Shown: positions 12,531 to 25,149, counted from the stretch's first letter. The stretch is 64,000 nt of DNA from Sipunculus nudus (GCA_026874595.1 CM049312.1:75118429-75182428); one strand, 5' to 3'. Program-made: numbers and translations. Notes: generated from the sequence alone by a model not told the origin.

Positions 12531-12900
12531 GAAAACCCGACTCAGTTGGCAGTCAAAATTGGCCTTGCAAGTCTACTTGAGCCGTGATTCAAGCAATATC
12601 GAGGAATGCATCTCTGTGGTCTTCCATAATGATGCAATCATATTGTGGTAATCAGCCCATAATCTTAACATCATGCTACTAGTGATGAATAAACACAAGA
12701 GAATACATGTGAACTCACAACCCAAATTGAAACCCCGTCTCTTTGGTAACGAGTCGTTTCCTGTATCGCGTACAAGTTATCTGTATTCATGCGGTCAGAA
12801 ATTAAAAAAACATGCGGAGGGGTTAACCAATATGCTGAGTTAAAACGGAACTTTTCTCGCTCATGTTTGGTGTTGATTGAAAGTACCATAAAAAACTAAC
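12523..12900 (-). repeat. Dispersed ~460-bp repeat R1, copy 1 (minus)
   Basis: Read on the minus strand it contains catgagcgagaaaagttc, then agcatattgg, gcatgtttt, gaccgcatgaa, catgtattctcttgtg, cattcctcgatattgcttg, and it ends ctgagtcgggtt..cacggctag. The same words in the same order occur on the plus strand at 27,679-28,161 and, more diverged, at 14,939-15,387. No inverted ends or tRNA-like head are obvious. Part of it translates similarly in copies 1 and 3 (TKHEREKF), so a decayed coding origin is possible. Confidence 0.7.
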
Positions 12901-13071
12901 AATTAGTCTAGTTTATGTCAATTGACAATGAACCTGTAGGTCATGAGGCGTTTTCAAAAATGACGATAAAATTTGCATCCTCATGGGGCCTTATATTGCG
13001 ATCCTCAGACCTAAATGTAAAGGCACTCTGGCAGGCAGTTATCTGGTCGTTATGTCAGAGGGCCGATATGG

Positions 13072-13145
13072 CGCTAAAGAGAGACATGCAGAGACAGAGA
13101 GATAGACATATGCAGACACAGATAGACAGACAGAGAGAGCAAGTC
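13072..13145. repeat. (AGAC)/(AGAG)-rich simple repeat
   Basis: A degenerate purine-rich run of gagaca, gagaga and tagaca words. Confidence 0.8.
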
Positions 13146-13344
13146 TGTATGAGAGTGGGTAATTGGTAGGTGCGTTGGACTACATGCCTTACTAACTGAA
13201 GTTGTAGATGGTGCAAATAATCAGATTTCTGTATCCAGAAATATGAACGTGTGTACAAATACGCTCTATAAAATGCTCCCTGTCTGCTAGGTTCCTGAAA
13301 TAATGTAATGCACAACATGCCCATGCTGAGGTTTTAATATATAA

Positions 13345-13395
13345 AACATAGGCGGATCCAGAGGGGGGCACAGGGGGCACGTACTTTCCTCTTTT
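13345..13395. repeat. Solo end of a ggcggatccag-type element
   Basis: The words taggcggatccag and agggggcacagggggcacgt resemble the terminus of the miniature element at 38,208-38,402. No opposite end is visible, so this is probably a truncated copy. Confidence 0.35.
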
Positions 13396-13695
13396 GTGTT
13401 GCCTTGCATACTTGGTACGTCCCTTTCAGTCAATTAGTATTGCATCTCATAATGAGATCGATCTTATATGGTTCATCCCCTTCCTTACTATTTCTCCCAT
13501 AATGTTCCCCTGTTTCAGCCATTCTCTCCTATAAGAGAACTAGGAGCGACGCGGTGGCTGGAAACGTGGAGTAACCTCTTGGTCAATGGACTGTCAGACG
13601 CAACTCTCATCTTTTTTTATTCTAACATTTTTTGTTACAGTTTGTATTACAACATGCAATATTTATGGATATTAACATGGTAATATTAATCTTAT

Positions 13696-13796
13696 CCCCC
13701 CCCCCCCCAATCATTTGGGCCTACAAAACCTATTTCTTTCCCACGTCAAAGACGACTTGCTAAATAATAGCGGGATATAACCCCCCCCCCCCCCCA
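13696..13796. repeat. Two poly-C tracts
   Basis: C runs at about 13,698-13,708 and 13,782-13,795 flank ordinary sequence. They are assembly-sensitive homopolymers. Confidence 0.8.
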
Positions 13797-14164
13797 ACCC
13801 ATCCACCCACCCCCTATATTGACACCCCTGACCACATGGCCAGAGGATAAGATATTTCCCATGAAGACACTAAGATTGTGACCTGAGTCACGTGACGCTT
13901 TGAGTACAAATCACTCCTGGTGGTTGCCAGGAAGTCCGACTCGGGTGTCATAACCTTGGTGCTGTAGGAGAGCCCTCAAGGTCAGGTTAAGTGACACTTA
14001 TTGCGGGGCAATTGTTCATTTTTTGTTTTGTTTTGATGGAATGTCAAACACACAAAGACGCACAATCTTTCCTCTTAAAAGGTGTTCTTATAAAACTGAA
14101 GGTTTTTATAAATAAATGTTATTGAACACAAATGTTTAAATAAATCAAACGATGCGTGTATATA

Positions 14165-14341
14165 CATTGAAACCTATGTAATAAGAACACCTGTGGGACT
14201 GGTCGAGAGTGGTCTTAATTCACAGGTGGTCTTATTAGAAAGATCAGTTATAACAATATGAATGTTTTCGGTTCATCCAAGGGTGGTCTTAATAGACAGG
14301 TGATCTTATAATACAGGTGGTCTTTCAGACAGGTCCCACTT

Positions 14342-14342
<1 letters not shown>
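14165..14342. repeat. Inverted-repeat element, CAGTGGAAC family (copy 2)
   Basis: It opens attgaaacctatgtaataag and closes agacaggtcccact. The inside is built from ggtggtctta and cacctgt words in both orientations. This is the same layout as the elements at 308 and 57,777. An (AT) microsatellite follows directly. Confidence 0.55.

Positions 14343-14343
<1 letters not shown>

Positions 14344-14420
<77 letters not shown>
14344..14420. repeat. (AT)n microsatellite
   Basis: An almost perfect alternating AT run. Confidence 0.95.
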
Positions 14421-14422
<2 letters not shown>

Positions 14423-14773
14423 CATACATGTATATACAGCGGAACTATAATATGGAAGCTTCCCTTTCCTGAACCACAAGTTTGCAAAAAAAAGTTTGTG
14501 ATGTGTTCCTGCAAAGACAAATACCTCTTTTACAGGAGAGGCCTAGTTCTTGGAATATTAACTTTTTTTAGGGACAGGTCGATGTCCTGTTTGGTGACAC
14601 TCTTGAGAAATGATGAAGGTTACCATATATACGATAAGAGTGATATGTAAATTTGATGCCTTCTCAATTTCAGGATTTATATGCACCGGGCTTAGAATAA
14701 TCTGTAAGTTATATAACCTGTCACAAAACATTAAAGCGAATCTTTGAGGTTCTATCGATTGTTCACCATTTTG

Positions 14774-14850
14774 CCGGTAGGATTCACGCTACCTTCTGCT
14801 CCAGTCGAAGTCCAACACCTCAATTAACCACCGGGCTACTCGGTAGGTCC
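14774..14850 (-). repeat. tRNA-derived SINE head, family B (minus)
   Basis: On the minus strand the sequence reads gtagcccggtggttaattga (A-box-like; compare tRNA TGGCNNAGTGGTTAAGG), then gttggacttcga, then ggtagcgtgaatcctaccgg (weak B box). The flanking cggtagg and cctaccgg words could pair. This is the arrangement of a tRNA-Leu/Ser-like SINE promoter. The B box is degenerate, so it is not a functional tRNA. Confidence 0.5.
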
Positions 14851-14938
14851 ATCCTAGCGCCCTTTCGGCCCTCTGTCATTAGAAAGTCTTCGACCAGTAT
14901 CAGGTCTTGTATCGAGGACTGCGCTGTAACGCTCGATT

Positions 14939-15387
14939 TGGATGCAAATATTTGCTCATGGCTTACAAATACACTGTCACTTGACATAAATCAGACCACT
15001 CGTTAGCTTTTTTCAGTATACTTTCTAGCAACACCTACCATGTTCGAGAAAACTTCCGTTGTGACTCATCATATTGGTGAATCGCCCTGCATGTTTGTTC
15101 AATTTCTTTCAGCAAGAATACAAGCATGGCTTACTGGACGATAGCCAACTGCATGATACGCAACACAGGAAACTCGTCACCATGCATAGAGACAGATATT
15201 CACTTTAGTATGTGAGTTTACATGTATTCTTTTCTGTTAATTCATCACTCTTAGCCTAATATAAGATTATCGGTTGTTTGCCACGATGTCAGGATGGATG
15301 GCCATTGCAGTACATTCCTTTTATTACTTATGTCAGTCCAGTATAAGAGCCTACAGAGGATTTTATGGATTCACGGCTACGTCCATT
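14939..15387 (+). repeat. Dispersed repeat R1, copy 2 (diverged)
   Basis: It shares ordered words with copy 3: ggatgcaaatattt, acactgtca, cataaa(t/c)cagacca, gcatgtttgtt, acaagcatggct, acatgtat, ttcatcactcttagc, gtacattcct, and a final cctac..cacggcta. Divergence is clearly higher than between copies 1 and 3. Confidence 0.6.
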
Positions 15388-15785
15388 CCGTGATACTCGA
15401 AAACATGCTAACCTTACCCACATGACAATGTAATACAGAGAAAGTTCATTCACGTTGTAATGCCAGTATAGTTGGAACGCATGACAATAAATCCTTGGAA
15501 AGAAACGACGGATGGAATGACCCGGCAGCATCTAGACTTAGCATTTATCGGGAGCAATCGCGAAAAGGCCTGCATTTTCAGAGGAGCTAGGGCTTTACGC
15601 ACGGGTCACGTTACATATATTCTATAATTCATTCAACTTAGTCACTGCTTGCGGCTTGCAGTATATCATCACAAGAGGACCTGGCACAAGTCCAAGAATG
15701 TTCCCATAATTTAGATTCTGTTATCACTGGTCCGACCAAGTTTGAAATCAACAATACTCGTTCTCATAGACGGAACTGTCTTGGC
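15388..15785. other. Intergenic stretch, no feature recognised
   Basis: Mixed-composition sequence with ordinary CpG frequency. I see no gene, repeat end or RNA. Confidence 0.3.
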
Positions 15786-16010
15786 TCATTGCCAGCTGTG
15801 TGGAGGTTCTACTTCATAAACACCATCTGCCATAGAAGGCAGTGGTTGAGTGGGAGGATTTACAGAACAAATGTATCGTGGCCACTTGGTAAGAAGTGTA
15901 ACCCCTTCATTGTCACAGGGGATTGAATAGGGCGGATAATCTGAGACAATGTTCATAAATATCTCATCCAACAGCAGATATTCTAAGGATTCCAAATATG
16001 TATATATCAT
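15786..16010 (-). CDS. Possible coding fragment, unrecognised
   Basis: A 74-codon minus-strand frame starts MIYTYLESLEYLLLDEIF and continues with a Pro-rich, soluble-looking stretch (SDYPPYSIPCDNEG, LLTKWPRYICSVNPPTQP) ending ...EPPHSWQ before a stop. The composition is more protein-like than neighbouring chance frames. The base sequence around its first codons (atgatatatacatat...ggaatc..agaatatc) recurs on the minus strand near 30,350-30,400, and similarity continues just upstream, so it may belong to a duplicated gene or an old coding transposon. A possible acceptor (ttttag before ccacaatg) sits directly upstream. No family recognised; low confidence that it is expressed. Confidence 0.25.
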   Translation of the reverse strand: MIYTYLESLEYLLLDEIFMNIVSDYPPYSIPCDNEGVTLLTKWPRYICSVNPPTQPLPSMADGVYEVEPPHSWQ

Positions 16011-17659
16011 TGTGGCTAAAATTCATTTTAATATGAATTCTAAAGTTAAATTAAACCAAGGTTGTTTGACGATGATACAACCCACGTGGGGTTGACATCT
16101 GAATTAAAATGCTTATTTTTCCAAGGATACAATAGGAGAGTGTTTCTGTGACAAGATAGATATAATAAACAACTATAAGGTCACGGTTTTTCACAAAAAT
16201 GTCAATTTTACGATTTTTGACGATCATAAAACCTTAAAATCTAAACCCAGCGTGCAATAAGCATTCCATTATTGTGTGAAGAATGAGGAGAATATAAATG
16301 AATAGTCAACTTAATTCCCATGATGGTACCATCAAACAAACAAAAGCATTAATGGGATTATCCCGGTCACGAACAATTCCCTCATTGTTACAAAGAAATC
16401 AACGCATATATATTCAGATACATTATGTCCTAACATACATCTCATAAACATGTACACAGTGCATGAATCTTACTCTGCTTTGCTAATACTTAAGTATGCA
16501 GTGCGTTAGCAACTAGGTGTAGACAGAACCATTAATAAAATCCTGAACATAAACTCACGGTCGAAAACTAAGTGATATATAAGATATATATCGAATAAGA
16601 CAGAGGATATAATCCCTGGTTGTCGTCACATCGCAATATATTGGATTAACTTAAGAGTCAGTGTACACGAACGTGTCCAAATGTTCATCTGGTCGCTCAA
16701 TATCTCGGTGACCGCAGATTGAGACGGGTTTATATTAGGCGTCTCACGTATATATCATGAACTTCCTCAGGGGCTCGCCCTTGGTACGCGCTATATGGGC
16801 GGGAATGTTTTGGTATATATGAGATACATATATTTGTGTATACTGTATTCCTGGGTGATCGGTTATCCCTTAACACGCCTGTAACACGTTCCTCGTGAAA
16901 ATGTATGGAAATCAGGTGTCGGATTCCTCATGAAATATTCAAACGAATGTCCGTCAGGCCAAAATGTCACATGTTGTAAAATATTAACTGTCGTGATGCC
17001 CAAGGTGTTGCAAGTACAGCGGGGATGTGTTACACAAATAATCCAACTATAAATTAAGGATTTGGGTGTGGTCCAAAAAGGCGTTATTCCATTCTAAAAT
17101 TTGCAAATCCACGTCCCCTTGTCACCAAACTCTTTCTGCAGCTAGATTCTCCTCTGGACGCTGATCTGTGGGTACTTTCGTGTCGCACCCTTATCGAACC
17201 CTGACAGGTTTATTTCTATTATAGTTTCTCCAGGACGCTCAGCCTCATGGGGGCCGCCGTTATGCGTACACATTAAAGCCCGAAAGTCACAGATCACAAT
17301 TATGAGTATACCGTTATAGTTAATAACATTGACATGTTCTATCCCTATAGGTCATATATAAGCGTGCAATTATAAGTATATCTTTATGTAAGTTATTTTA
17401 ATGGGTTATCATGGTTTTCAGGTATTTGGACACTTTTCGTGCAGTATTTCGTTTTGTTTCGCATGTACACATGTACATACCCCTAGGATATCAAGCAATG
17501 AACAAAATTCATAAAGAAAACGTAACAGGTGCACTTCCATATTTTGAGCTGCAATGCAAAACTACGCTTTTCTCATTTACTTTTAACTCTGACGTTGAAA
17601 GATTGCAATTTGGCTTTTTTTCCTGATTTCATATACTCACTTTTGTTTATCATGAACCA

Positions 17660-17660
<1 letters not shown>
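16011..17660. other. Intergenic stretch, CpG-retaining
   Basis: No gene or RNA is supported. Around 16,600-16,800 and 17,100-17,280 the DNA is moderately GC-rich with many CpGs, but I see no clear core promoter or exon. Confidence 0.3.

Positions 17661-17716
<56 letters not shown>
17661..17716. repeat. (AT)n microsatellite
   Basis: An uninterrupted alternating AT run. Confidence 0.95.
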
Positions 17717-17718
<2 letters not shown>

Positions 17719-18404
17719 CTGTTAAAGAAAGCGATTCACCTGCCTTCTCTGTAGAACTTATGTTATTTCTGGCTTGCTCTGTGTATACATTTAAATGATC
17801 TGTAGTTTATTCCTGCCATGAAAGGTTCTTATGATGCCCCTTTGTCGAATGAATATGCTTGTTTAACTTCAAGCGGTAAGTTAATACGGTACCTATGCAC
17901 CAATGCTGTTAACAGGAAAAAAAATTGCAAAACGCCATTTGCAAAACTATGGTTCCTCTGACTTGCCACCGGATGTCACTGAATGCGTTAAACCTGGATT
18001 ATTTTGGCAGGTCTCTCACTTGTTATAATCTATAGTGGATGTTAAGCACAAACAGCTTGTGTCTGGTGGGTTCGGCGTTTTCTGGCCTAATTTTATAACA
18101 GGATCAAGGCTTCATCTGTAGTTAATAAACGTCAGATATGGGAACAGACCGATTAAATAAAAGAAAACCGTTTCCTGGTTTCATAATTACTTTACGATAT
18201 TCACCCTTCCGCCAGAGGTCATTCCATCAAAACGAAAAAACTAAACATTCGCATGTTTACAAAATACTAGTATTACTTATTCCCTGAAATCCTTACCACA
18301 AAACACCCATGCTTACGTAATTGCCTTGAAACGATTCTTATTCAATATATGTGAACGGACTATACCTTAGTTACCCTCTTTACTACATTGATACCCCATC
18401 TGTG

Positions 18405-18645
18405 TATTTAGAAGCCGCGGTGCATTATGGGGGTCAGAATCTGACGTCCTCAAACCCTAAACACCAGAGTCGTATACTCTTGTGAGTCCGATTCTGCGCA
18501 GTGTGTCCCGTATTTTGTCAGATCGTACGCAGACAGCCATCATCCGTCTGGCGTCGTCTGTCAAATACCCGGAGCGCGCCAGACAAGGAGACATTCCGCC
18601 AATTATAATTCAAAAGATAATCTGTTTGTACAAAATACGTTTGTG
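18405..18645 (+). promoter_or_regulatory. Possible CpG-rich promoter and non-coding first exon with splice donor
   Basis: About 200 bp of CpG-rich DNA holds a CRE-like tgacgtcc and an NRF1-like ctgcgcagtg (near 18,494). It is followed by a textbook donor, TTGTG/gtaagtaaat, at 18,646. No TATA box is evident. It could be an upstream 5' UTR exon for the coding exon at 23,426. No transcript evidence; position and motif agreement only. Confidence 0.25.
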
Positions 18646-18914
18646 GTAAGTAAATAAACGAACCAGGATGAGGGATCGGACATATACTTATAGGGCGCTC
18701 AGCTATAGTATTAATGGGATCCTTTTTATATACGCAAAGCCAAGTGCGACGACGTAGAAAAGAAATATATCTGACTATCAGTAAGATAGCTTAAGGCCTC
18801 AGAATAAACATGCTAGATTTTTCGGTCACTGGTCTCAGGGGCTTTTTGTTACTAAAATTAGGATTTGCTTTGTTGCTTGAATGAGTAAATTCTTTGATCG
18901 TATACAAGGGCTAC

Positions 18915-19050
18915 CATACCAGGGGCGGCTTTAGACGGGGCAGAGGGCCCGTGCCAACACTTTATTGTAAAAAAATCCGAGAAACAGAATATTAACCGCT
19001 TAAAATTTATCTAAAAGCTGCGCCGGATTTTCCGCCTCGCAGTGTTTTCT
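18915..19050. repeat. Solo terminus of a CAGGGGCGG-type element
   Basis: caggggcggctttagacggg with agggcccgtgcc resembles the ends of hAT-like miniature elements in which a G-rich end mirrors a C-rich one. The opposite end is not found. Confidence 0.3.
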
Positions 19051-19559
19051 TTCCAATAGATCTGCAAACGAGAGTTGCGTTTAAATAAAAACAACTATCT
19101 TTCCAAGCCCGTTGTTTACCTGTGCCAGGTTTTTTTAAATGCTTTTTCAGCCCCTGACTACATGTGTATCGGTGAAAACATTTACCTGAACTTAGCTACG
19201 AGAGGGCGAGAGATCTATAATGACGTCACGTCCGGACTAAAGGCGGTATCACGAAGATTATCATTTATTTAATCTTCGATTACGGGCTATGCGTTGCTGC
19301 ACATAAATTTGGTATACAAGTCATAAAGACAAGGAGTTAGCTTCCACTCCAATCAAATTTGGAGTATAAACCCCCGAGGGATTACGTCATGTGTATAAAA
19401 GAAATTCCAGGAAGGAAGTTCCTTGAGGCAACGGCTGTATGCTTAATGCAGTACATGTGCTTTAACACTTAGTAACAACTTCACAGTACCATGCTTGATT
19501 AAATGGTGTATTGATCTTGGTGTGTTGTTTCACGTGTGTTTTTGGTATGATGATATAAT

Positions 19560-19615
19560 GCAACAAGGGACCCATGGGTCACGGCGCTCAGTTGATCATG
19601 ATTGGACTATAAATG
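19560..19615 (+). repeat. Solo head of the GACCCATGGGTC palindrome repeat
   Basis: caagggacccatgggtcacg plus gcgctcagttga matches the head of the large repeat at 49,700-51,080 (caagtgacccatgggtcatg plus atgctcagatga). Only the head is visible here. Confidence 0.5.
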
Positions 19616-20598
19616 TATCACCATTGTGATACTATATTGAGTTGATAAAGCTGGACATGTTGGGCTATTATAAAGGAATATAATGTAATATGTGAGTTAA
19701 TGATATATGAAATAACCTGATGGATTAATATGGAGTAAAATATAGTGGTTTATTTTTTTATTTATTTGGTAGGGGTTGAAAAAAGCAATTTATTTGAGCA
19801 AATATGAATGCAATGACAGTACACTAAGCATGGGTAGAATGATGATAAGGCTATTTCTTGAAGGAGCTATAGTGTATGGAAGTCTGCAAAATTTCAATTT
19901 GACAGATATGATGTTATGATTAACTATGCTGATGAGAGGATTTATGAATTTGTGACTGTATATATGACATGATCTCTCTTCAGTCTTGACAAGGTACATT
20001 ATTTTGATGCCCACCACGTCTACATATTACACAATATTGACATAATTTCTGGCATGTACCTATGGACAAATAGTTGTACAAAATATAAAAATATGATTAT
20101 ATCTGATTCATCTTGTTCTTATTTACTGGGGCTGACATTGCATGGGATAGGGTTCGGAGAAGGGAATAGTGAGGGCAGCAAGGATGTAGAGAGAAAAGGA
20201 GAGGGGGACGGAGCATTCAACAGTACTTAAACACCTGGAAGGTTAAAATCTAAAATATTATGAAATGTAGATAAAGTTTGAGAGGAAGAGGTAATCTAGG
20301 CCATGGTTGGTTGATATGATTGAAGAAATTGTTGCAAATAATATTTTGAGATCTGACCATGCGTTTCCATTGGTTACCTTTTTGGTAAGCTGTTGACAGC
20401 TCAACAGTTTACACATTTGTCTAATGAGATCCAATTTATTTAATAAACCTTTTTCAACAATAAACCTTACTCAACAAGTGGAATGACTTGATGGGGAGGG
20501 GGTTATGATGGGAGATACGCCTCTGTCTCTCTGTAGATATTTTCTATAATTATTAAATTTTATGCTATAGCAATAGAACTATTGTTCACAGTGCCAGA
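19616..20598. other. Non-coding AT-rich stretch
   Basis: No exon, RNA or repeat boundary recognised. Confidence 0.3.
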
Positions 20599-20644
20599 AA
20601 AAAAGAGAGAAAAAGCAGGAGAGAGAGAGAGAGCTAGACTGTCT

Positions 20645-20689
<45 letters not shown>

Positions 20690-20690
20690 C
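20599..20690. repeat. (GA)n microsatellite ending in a G run
   Basis: Two (ga) runs, the longer at about 20,646-20,679, end in a run of G. Confidence 0.95.
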
Positions 20691-21640
20691 TCTGATAATT
20701 ATAACCTGACCCAGCCTGACCCAGACACTCACAGAGGCAGTAGGTCAGAAGAGAAGGTGTTATGTAACAGTTAAGCACACTGCATTTATACTGACTTGAT
20801 GTAAACTATCAAGACAAGGTGCTTGAAAACTTCAATGAAATCTACAGTTTTTGATCAATTGGTTTCAAATTTCATATTTTAAAAGATGAAATATATACAT
20901 GCTGTGAAAATTAAATCCACAGCACTAACAGGAAAAATTTGAATATTTTTTTTTAAATCGTATTAGAAAAAAAAAGAAAAGTATTCTCAGCTATGAAACT
21001 AATACATGTGTTAAAAATAATCCAAGGATCAAAAACCCAATATATTATACAAGGAGAAAACTGGAGTTGGAAATGTTTAATTTTATTAACTAAAATAAAG
21101 GGCTCAGTAATATAAATTTTGATTATTTATCCAGTATCATGTAACAGCTGATACAGCCATGAGTCTTAATGTCATTAGTCAAACATATTAACATCTTTAA
21201 TGAGCACTTGTCTGAGTAATATTTTAAATTTTTGACATATTATATTTGTCTGCATGGTGTTACATGCAGTATCAAACAAATACCAAGTTATTCTCAACAA
21301 AAAAATCATACACCATAAGTAAACGGTAAAAATTACATCAGACAGAAACGCGTGTTCCTAAAACCCCCGAACAATGCATTGTTTAAGGAGCGAAAGATAT
21401 ACTGAACAAAACATTGATGAAACGTCCGACAGCTGAGGGGATTCCGGGAACTTTACCGAAACCGTCACAAGTAGGAAGATCTATTTTTATAAAAACAAAA
21501 GTAATTTAAACTTGGTCCACGTAAACCAAGCGCACTCACAAACGTTTATCACCCGAGTACTGCCCGGGTCACCGCTGGCTGCATGCAGTATATCAAATCG
21601 TACACTACAGATCGCGTGTGATCGTGGTTGCCCATGTACG
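20691..21640. other. Non-coding stretch upstream of the 21.6-kb promoter candidate
   Basis: AT-rich until about 21,340, then increasingly CpG-rich toward the candidate TATA box. No coding region is supported. Confidence 0.3.
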
Positions 21641-21993
21641 GAGTATATATACCTGCGGCCCTATACCTTCCTCTATAACCTAAATGCATGGATACAGCCG
21701 TCGTCTATGTGAAAGTCACCAACTACCACGGCACTCAAGACTTGACAATTTGGATTTAGCTTTGATTGCTGGTGTTGAAACAAATAAGGACTAATGGCTC
21801 AACTCCTCGGCGGTGGTTCCGATATATCCGCAGGATATGACAGTATCGACGAGCTGAGTTATTGGATTCTGTAGAACCAAGACAGACACGTTTTTCTTGT
21901 ACTGATACATGTGTGAGAAAAACACTTAAGAGTGATCAATGGTCCAAACGCAGTTGTAAAACACTTGCTAATCTGGATGACATCTTGTGCAAG
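21641..21993 (+). promoter_or_regulatory. Candidate TATA promoter and 5' UTR exon (donor at 21,994)
   Basis: TATATATA at 21,644-21,651 lies in CpG-rich DNA; a start site would be expected near 21,675-21,680. The following about 315 bp end in the strong donor TGCAAG/gtaagc. The exon contains a 26-codon upstream frame (ATG at 21,794, stop at 21,872-21,874, starting MAQLLGGGSDISAG), which could lower translation of the main frame. The next acceptors are at 22,898 (ctctgcctgatttcag) and 23,131 (tacatttcag); either would carry the transcript into the exon with the ATG at 23,426. Confidence 0.4.
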
Positions 21994-23425
21994 GTAAGCA
22001 TTTTCTTCTGTAATGAAATTGACAGGGGATTATCTTTTTTAATTGTGTGTTTGAAAGAATTGTTACATTACTAGATGCTATGGGGATTTGAGGAATTTTG
22101 TTTATATCATAACTTCTGATTTGTTCTTTGACCTTTTCGTCTTTTTTTAAATTACCTTCAGAATTTTCTTCGGTTCAGTTATCCGCTATTTCTGCTCGAC
22201 CGATCGGTTTATATGTTTGAAATTTTGTCGATATTCTCATCTGTTCCGAAATCAGTTTAAAAAATATCAGGATATACCTAAGTTAGATTATCTTAAATTT
22301 AATTATGAATCCGAAATCATTATTATAGGTTAAAAACGAAAATTTCTCCATTGATAAATTTCCAATTTGATGGATTCATAAGAAAATGAACATTCGTGAT
22401 TTAAGCCTTACATGTCTCTCTGTTTTACAACCAGTTTTCTTATGCAGATCGGTCCAGTGCAAAGCAATAAGCATATCAGTAATGAAATAACAATCACCAT
22501 TTGTAACCATAACATGATAGCAACCAGTGCAAAAGTGATACAACAGTCGGTGCCGTTTAAACCCAGTTCGTTGTGCTAATAATAGCCAGATTTACTAGGG
22601 CGGTTTGTCTCTGGGAGCCGGACGATGATCGGGTGGGTCTATTTACACAAAGTTCCCGAGGAAGCAAGCCGTGTAAGACGAATTTAACGTTAATCAATCA
22701 GAAATCGATGATCCGAACGACGAGGAGATTGTTATTTAAGAATACCGTAGTTTCATGACAAGTGGATGGCAGTTCCTTTTTAGATTTTATTATTCGAGAC
22801 CAGCTGATTATCCAAGATTGGTTATCCTCGTTTGAGCTATACAGCTATCCTCTTCGAAATATAATGTCGATTGAAAATTATTCTCTGCCTGATTTCAGGA
22901 GAATGAAATAACAAGATGGCCTTGACGTACTAGTCAAGGATAGTGACTCTACGGATGAAATGCGGACCAAAAGTGCATGCTGGTTGTGTTCGCAGTGAAA
23001 GAAAAGAGTCAAACCTTGTTATATTGATGGTGCAACACTGATCAGAAACTTTCTTACACTATGATCTGTTCATCAAACGAGTATGAAAAAATAATCTGGA
23101 ATAAATATTCATATGGATATTTACATTTCAGATCGTTCTGATTATTTCACAATAAGAAAGTAATATAAACGTGCTCTTTGTTATAAATCAGGCAAGCTAC
23201 AAGATTGGATACAATTTGAAATCGACGTCAAATGTATTAGACTTCATATAGATGGGAAAAAGCTACCATTTGAGGGTTTTGGCTCATTCATGGTGAAATA
23301 TATATCAACAGACATACTTGTCCAGAAGAAAACAGGTTCTAGTTTACAAGTGCAACAGTAATGTTTGGAAAACGGGTATCACTGTATGAAAGAATCCGAG
23401 AATAAATATACTTCACATCGCTAAG

Positions 23426-24067
23426 ATGGAAACAAGGTGTTCGACAGCTTTTGCATCATGTCAATTCTGTGCATGTGGTTTTGACGATCATCGTATTTCC
23501 AGGAGAACTATTCTTCCAAAACGCCCCAAAACTGCCCCCGGAGGGCGGGAGTTACATATCAAACGCTTTAACAAAGTCGGAGCGAATTTTCAGCTCCCAC
23601 AGGACGGTTCACGCAGTGCCCTGGAAACGTCGGTACAGCAGACGACACTTTACGTGCCGCCGGAACGGTTTCCATCTATGCTCCTACCCACAGTGCGTCC
23701 TCAACTGGACGCAGATTTTGCGTCCTACCTTGCGTCCCTCAGGCACGGAGTCATACCTTACGACACTTTGACAGGTTTTGTACTCAGATCTGATAGGAGT
23801 TTAACGTCATCGCTGACATCTGAAGAGCCAGATTTTAATGATGTTGACATGATGTTGGAAGAAAAGAAGTATCTGGATACCTACGTCAACCTCGAGGACA
23901 TGAAACATGAGAAGATTTTCATCAAAGGTATCAATAAGAAAATGTTCAAATCGAACACATATGTATCGTTTTCTGATGTCAACTGTCTGGTGTGCTGGCG
24001 GTTATTAAAGCGACTGGGTTCCGTGAAGGATTACCTTCGGTACCTGAGACAAATTAAACAACTACAG
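23426..24067 (+). CDS. Coding exon with start codon; 214-residue N-terminal region of an unrecognised protein
   Basis: The ATG is in a strong context (AAGATGG), is the first in frame after a stop near 23,385, and begins 214 open codons ending at a good donor, CTACAG/gtatgtg, in phase 0. Residues 5-17 contain four cysteines (C5, C12, C15, C17). A basic motif, RPKTAP, lies at residues 33-38, and the same motif type recurs in the exon at 32,113. Residues about 90-125 are mixed, 134-165 acidic (EEPDFNDVDMMLEEKKYL), and the end is basic and likely helical (KDYLRYLRQIKQLQ). Codon use is far less AT-rich than the flanks, as expected for real coding DNA. The phase-0 donor would fit the microexon at 55,953, so this may be an alternative first exon of the gene to the right, or a separate gene whose later exons I cannot see. 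Function unknown. Confidence 0.65.
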
Positions 24068-25149
24068 GTATGTGAATATTATATCAGGTGTATGTGCATG
24101 TATATGTGTCTGACAACGTCTCTAGATGTGTATCCATTTTTTTCAGTGAATATTGTATCTAACCTACTTAAGGTTTGATTAACAATGATCATTTTCTAAA
24201 TCCCGCTATACCCCAGTATAGTTTCCGCTCACGCTTGCTTTTTATGAACAGATACGAAAGAAATATAATTAAATTTTATCAGTTTTTATGTTTAAATTCG
24301 GTTCGTGAACTATGGAAAGTAATTTTAGTGGCAAAGTATTTTTACGGTAGAGACAAAATAGAACCAAGTGTCTATAGATATAGTAGTCTAATATAATCGT
24401 GACTGTAAGCCTCGCATGGCATCAAAATATCCAAATGATATTTCACTTCCTTGTCTTTAATAGCGTGGTTCAAGTTAGTTTCATGGGTGAAAATGACGCA
24501 AACAGCCTTAATACGCGCCAGTAGGTTTTTCAGCGAGCGTGGTTTTGCTGCTCTGTTGGCTTGTTCGATTTAAAGCAAGTTATAAAAATATATACACAGT
24601 TATTGCTTCATAGTGGAGAATTACCTTTCTCAGGTGTACTTTCGGATGTGTAACTACAATGAATTAAAATTATCTAATATCGCCCATGACCTCTGTCAAT
24701 ATCTGTTATTGTTTATCCTTTTTAACGAAATCAGTGCCTTGATTCGGAGTAAGAAACTGTCTTCTGCAGCCAGGTTCCGGTCGTGGCACCCATACAGCTC
24801 AGGTGCCGTCTTCCCCCTTCTTTAGGGCACCTTGCACATAAATACATATACATACGCAATGTGATGACCAAAATCCTGAACCTTTTCTTTTGACGTTACC
24901 CTAAAGCACCCTTTTTTCAGGGTAAAATAATTGTAACACGGGCTCAGATGTTCGTAGTTCCCCTACATTATTCATGACTCATTAATTTCTGATATATGGC
25001 ACTAGTGATGCCCATAATCTCACCAAATAATCACCCCATAATCTCCCTTTTAGATAAAGATTACATGGTCATTTTTAAAGACAGTTTCAGCTGGAAGACA
25101 TAATTTTAAATTGAGAGCATTGGATATTTTAACGGGGTGAAATAAAAGC
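24068..25149. other. Intron or intergenic, no feature recognised
   Basis: No downstream exon of the 23.4-kb gene could be found here. Short open frames lack paired splice sites. Confidence 0.3.

Noticed and set aside
12313-12651. 112-codon frame with Arg/Glu repeats
   Set aside because: Crosses an AT and a GA microsatellite; no independent coding signal.
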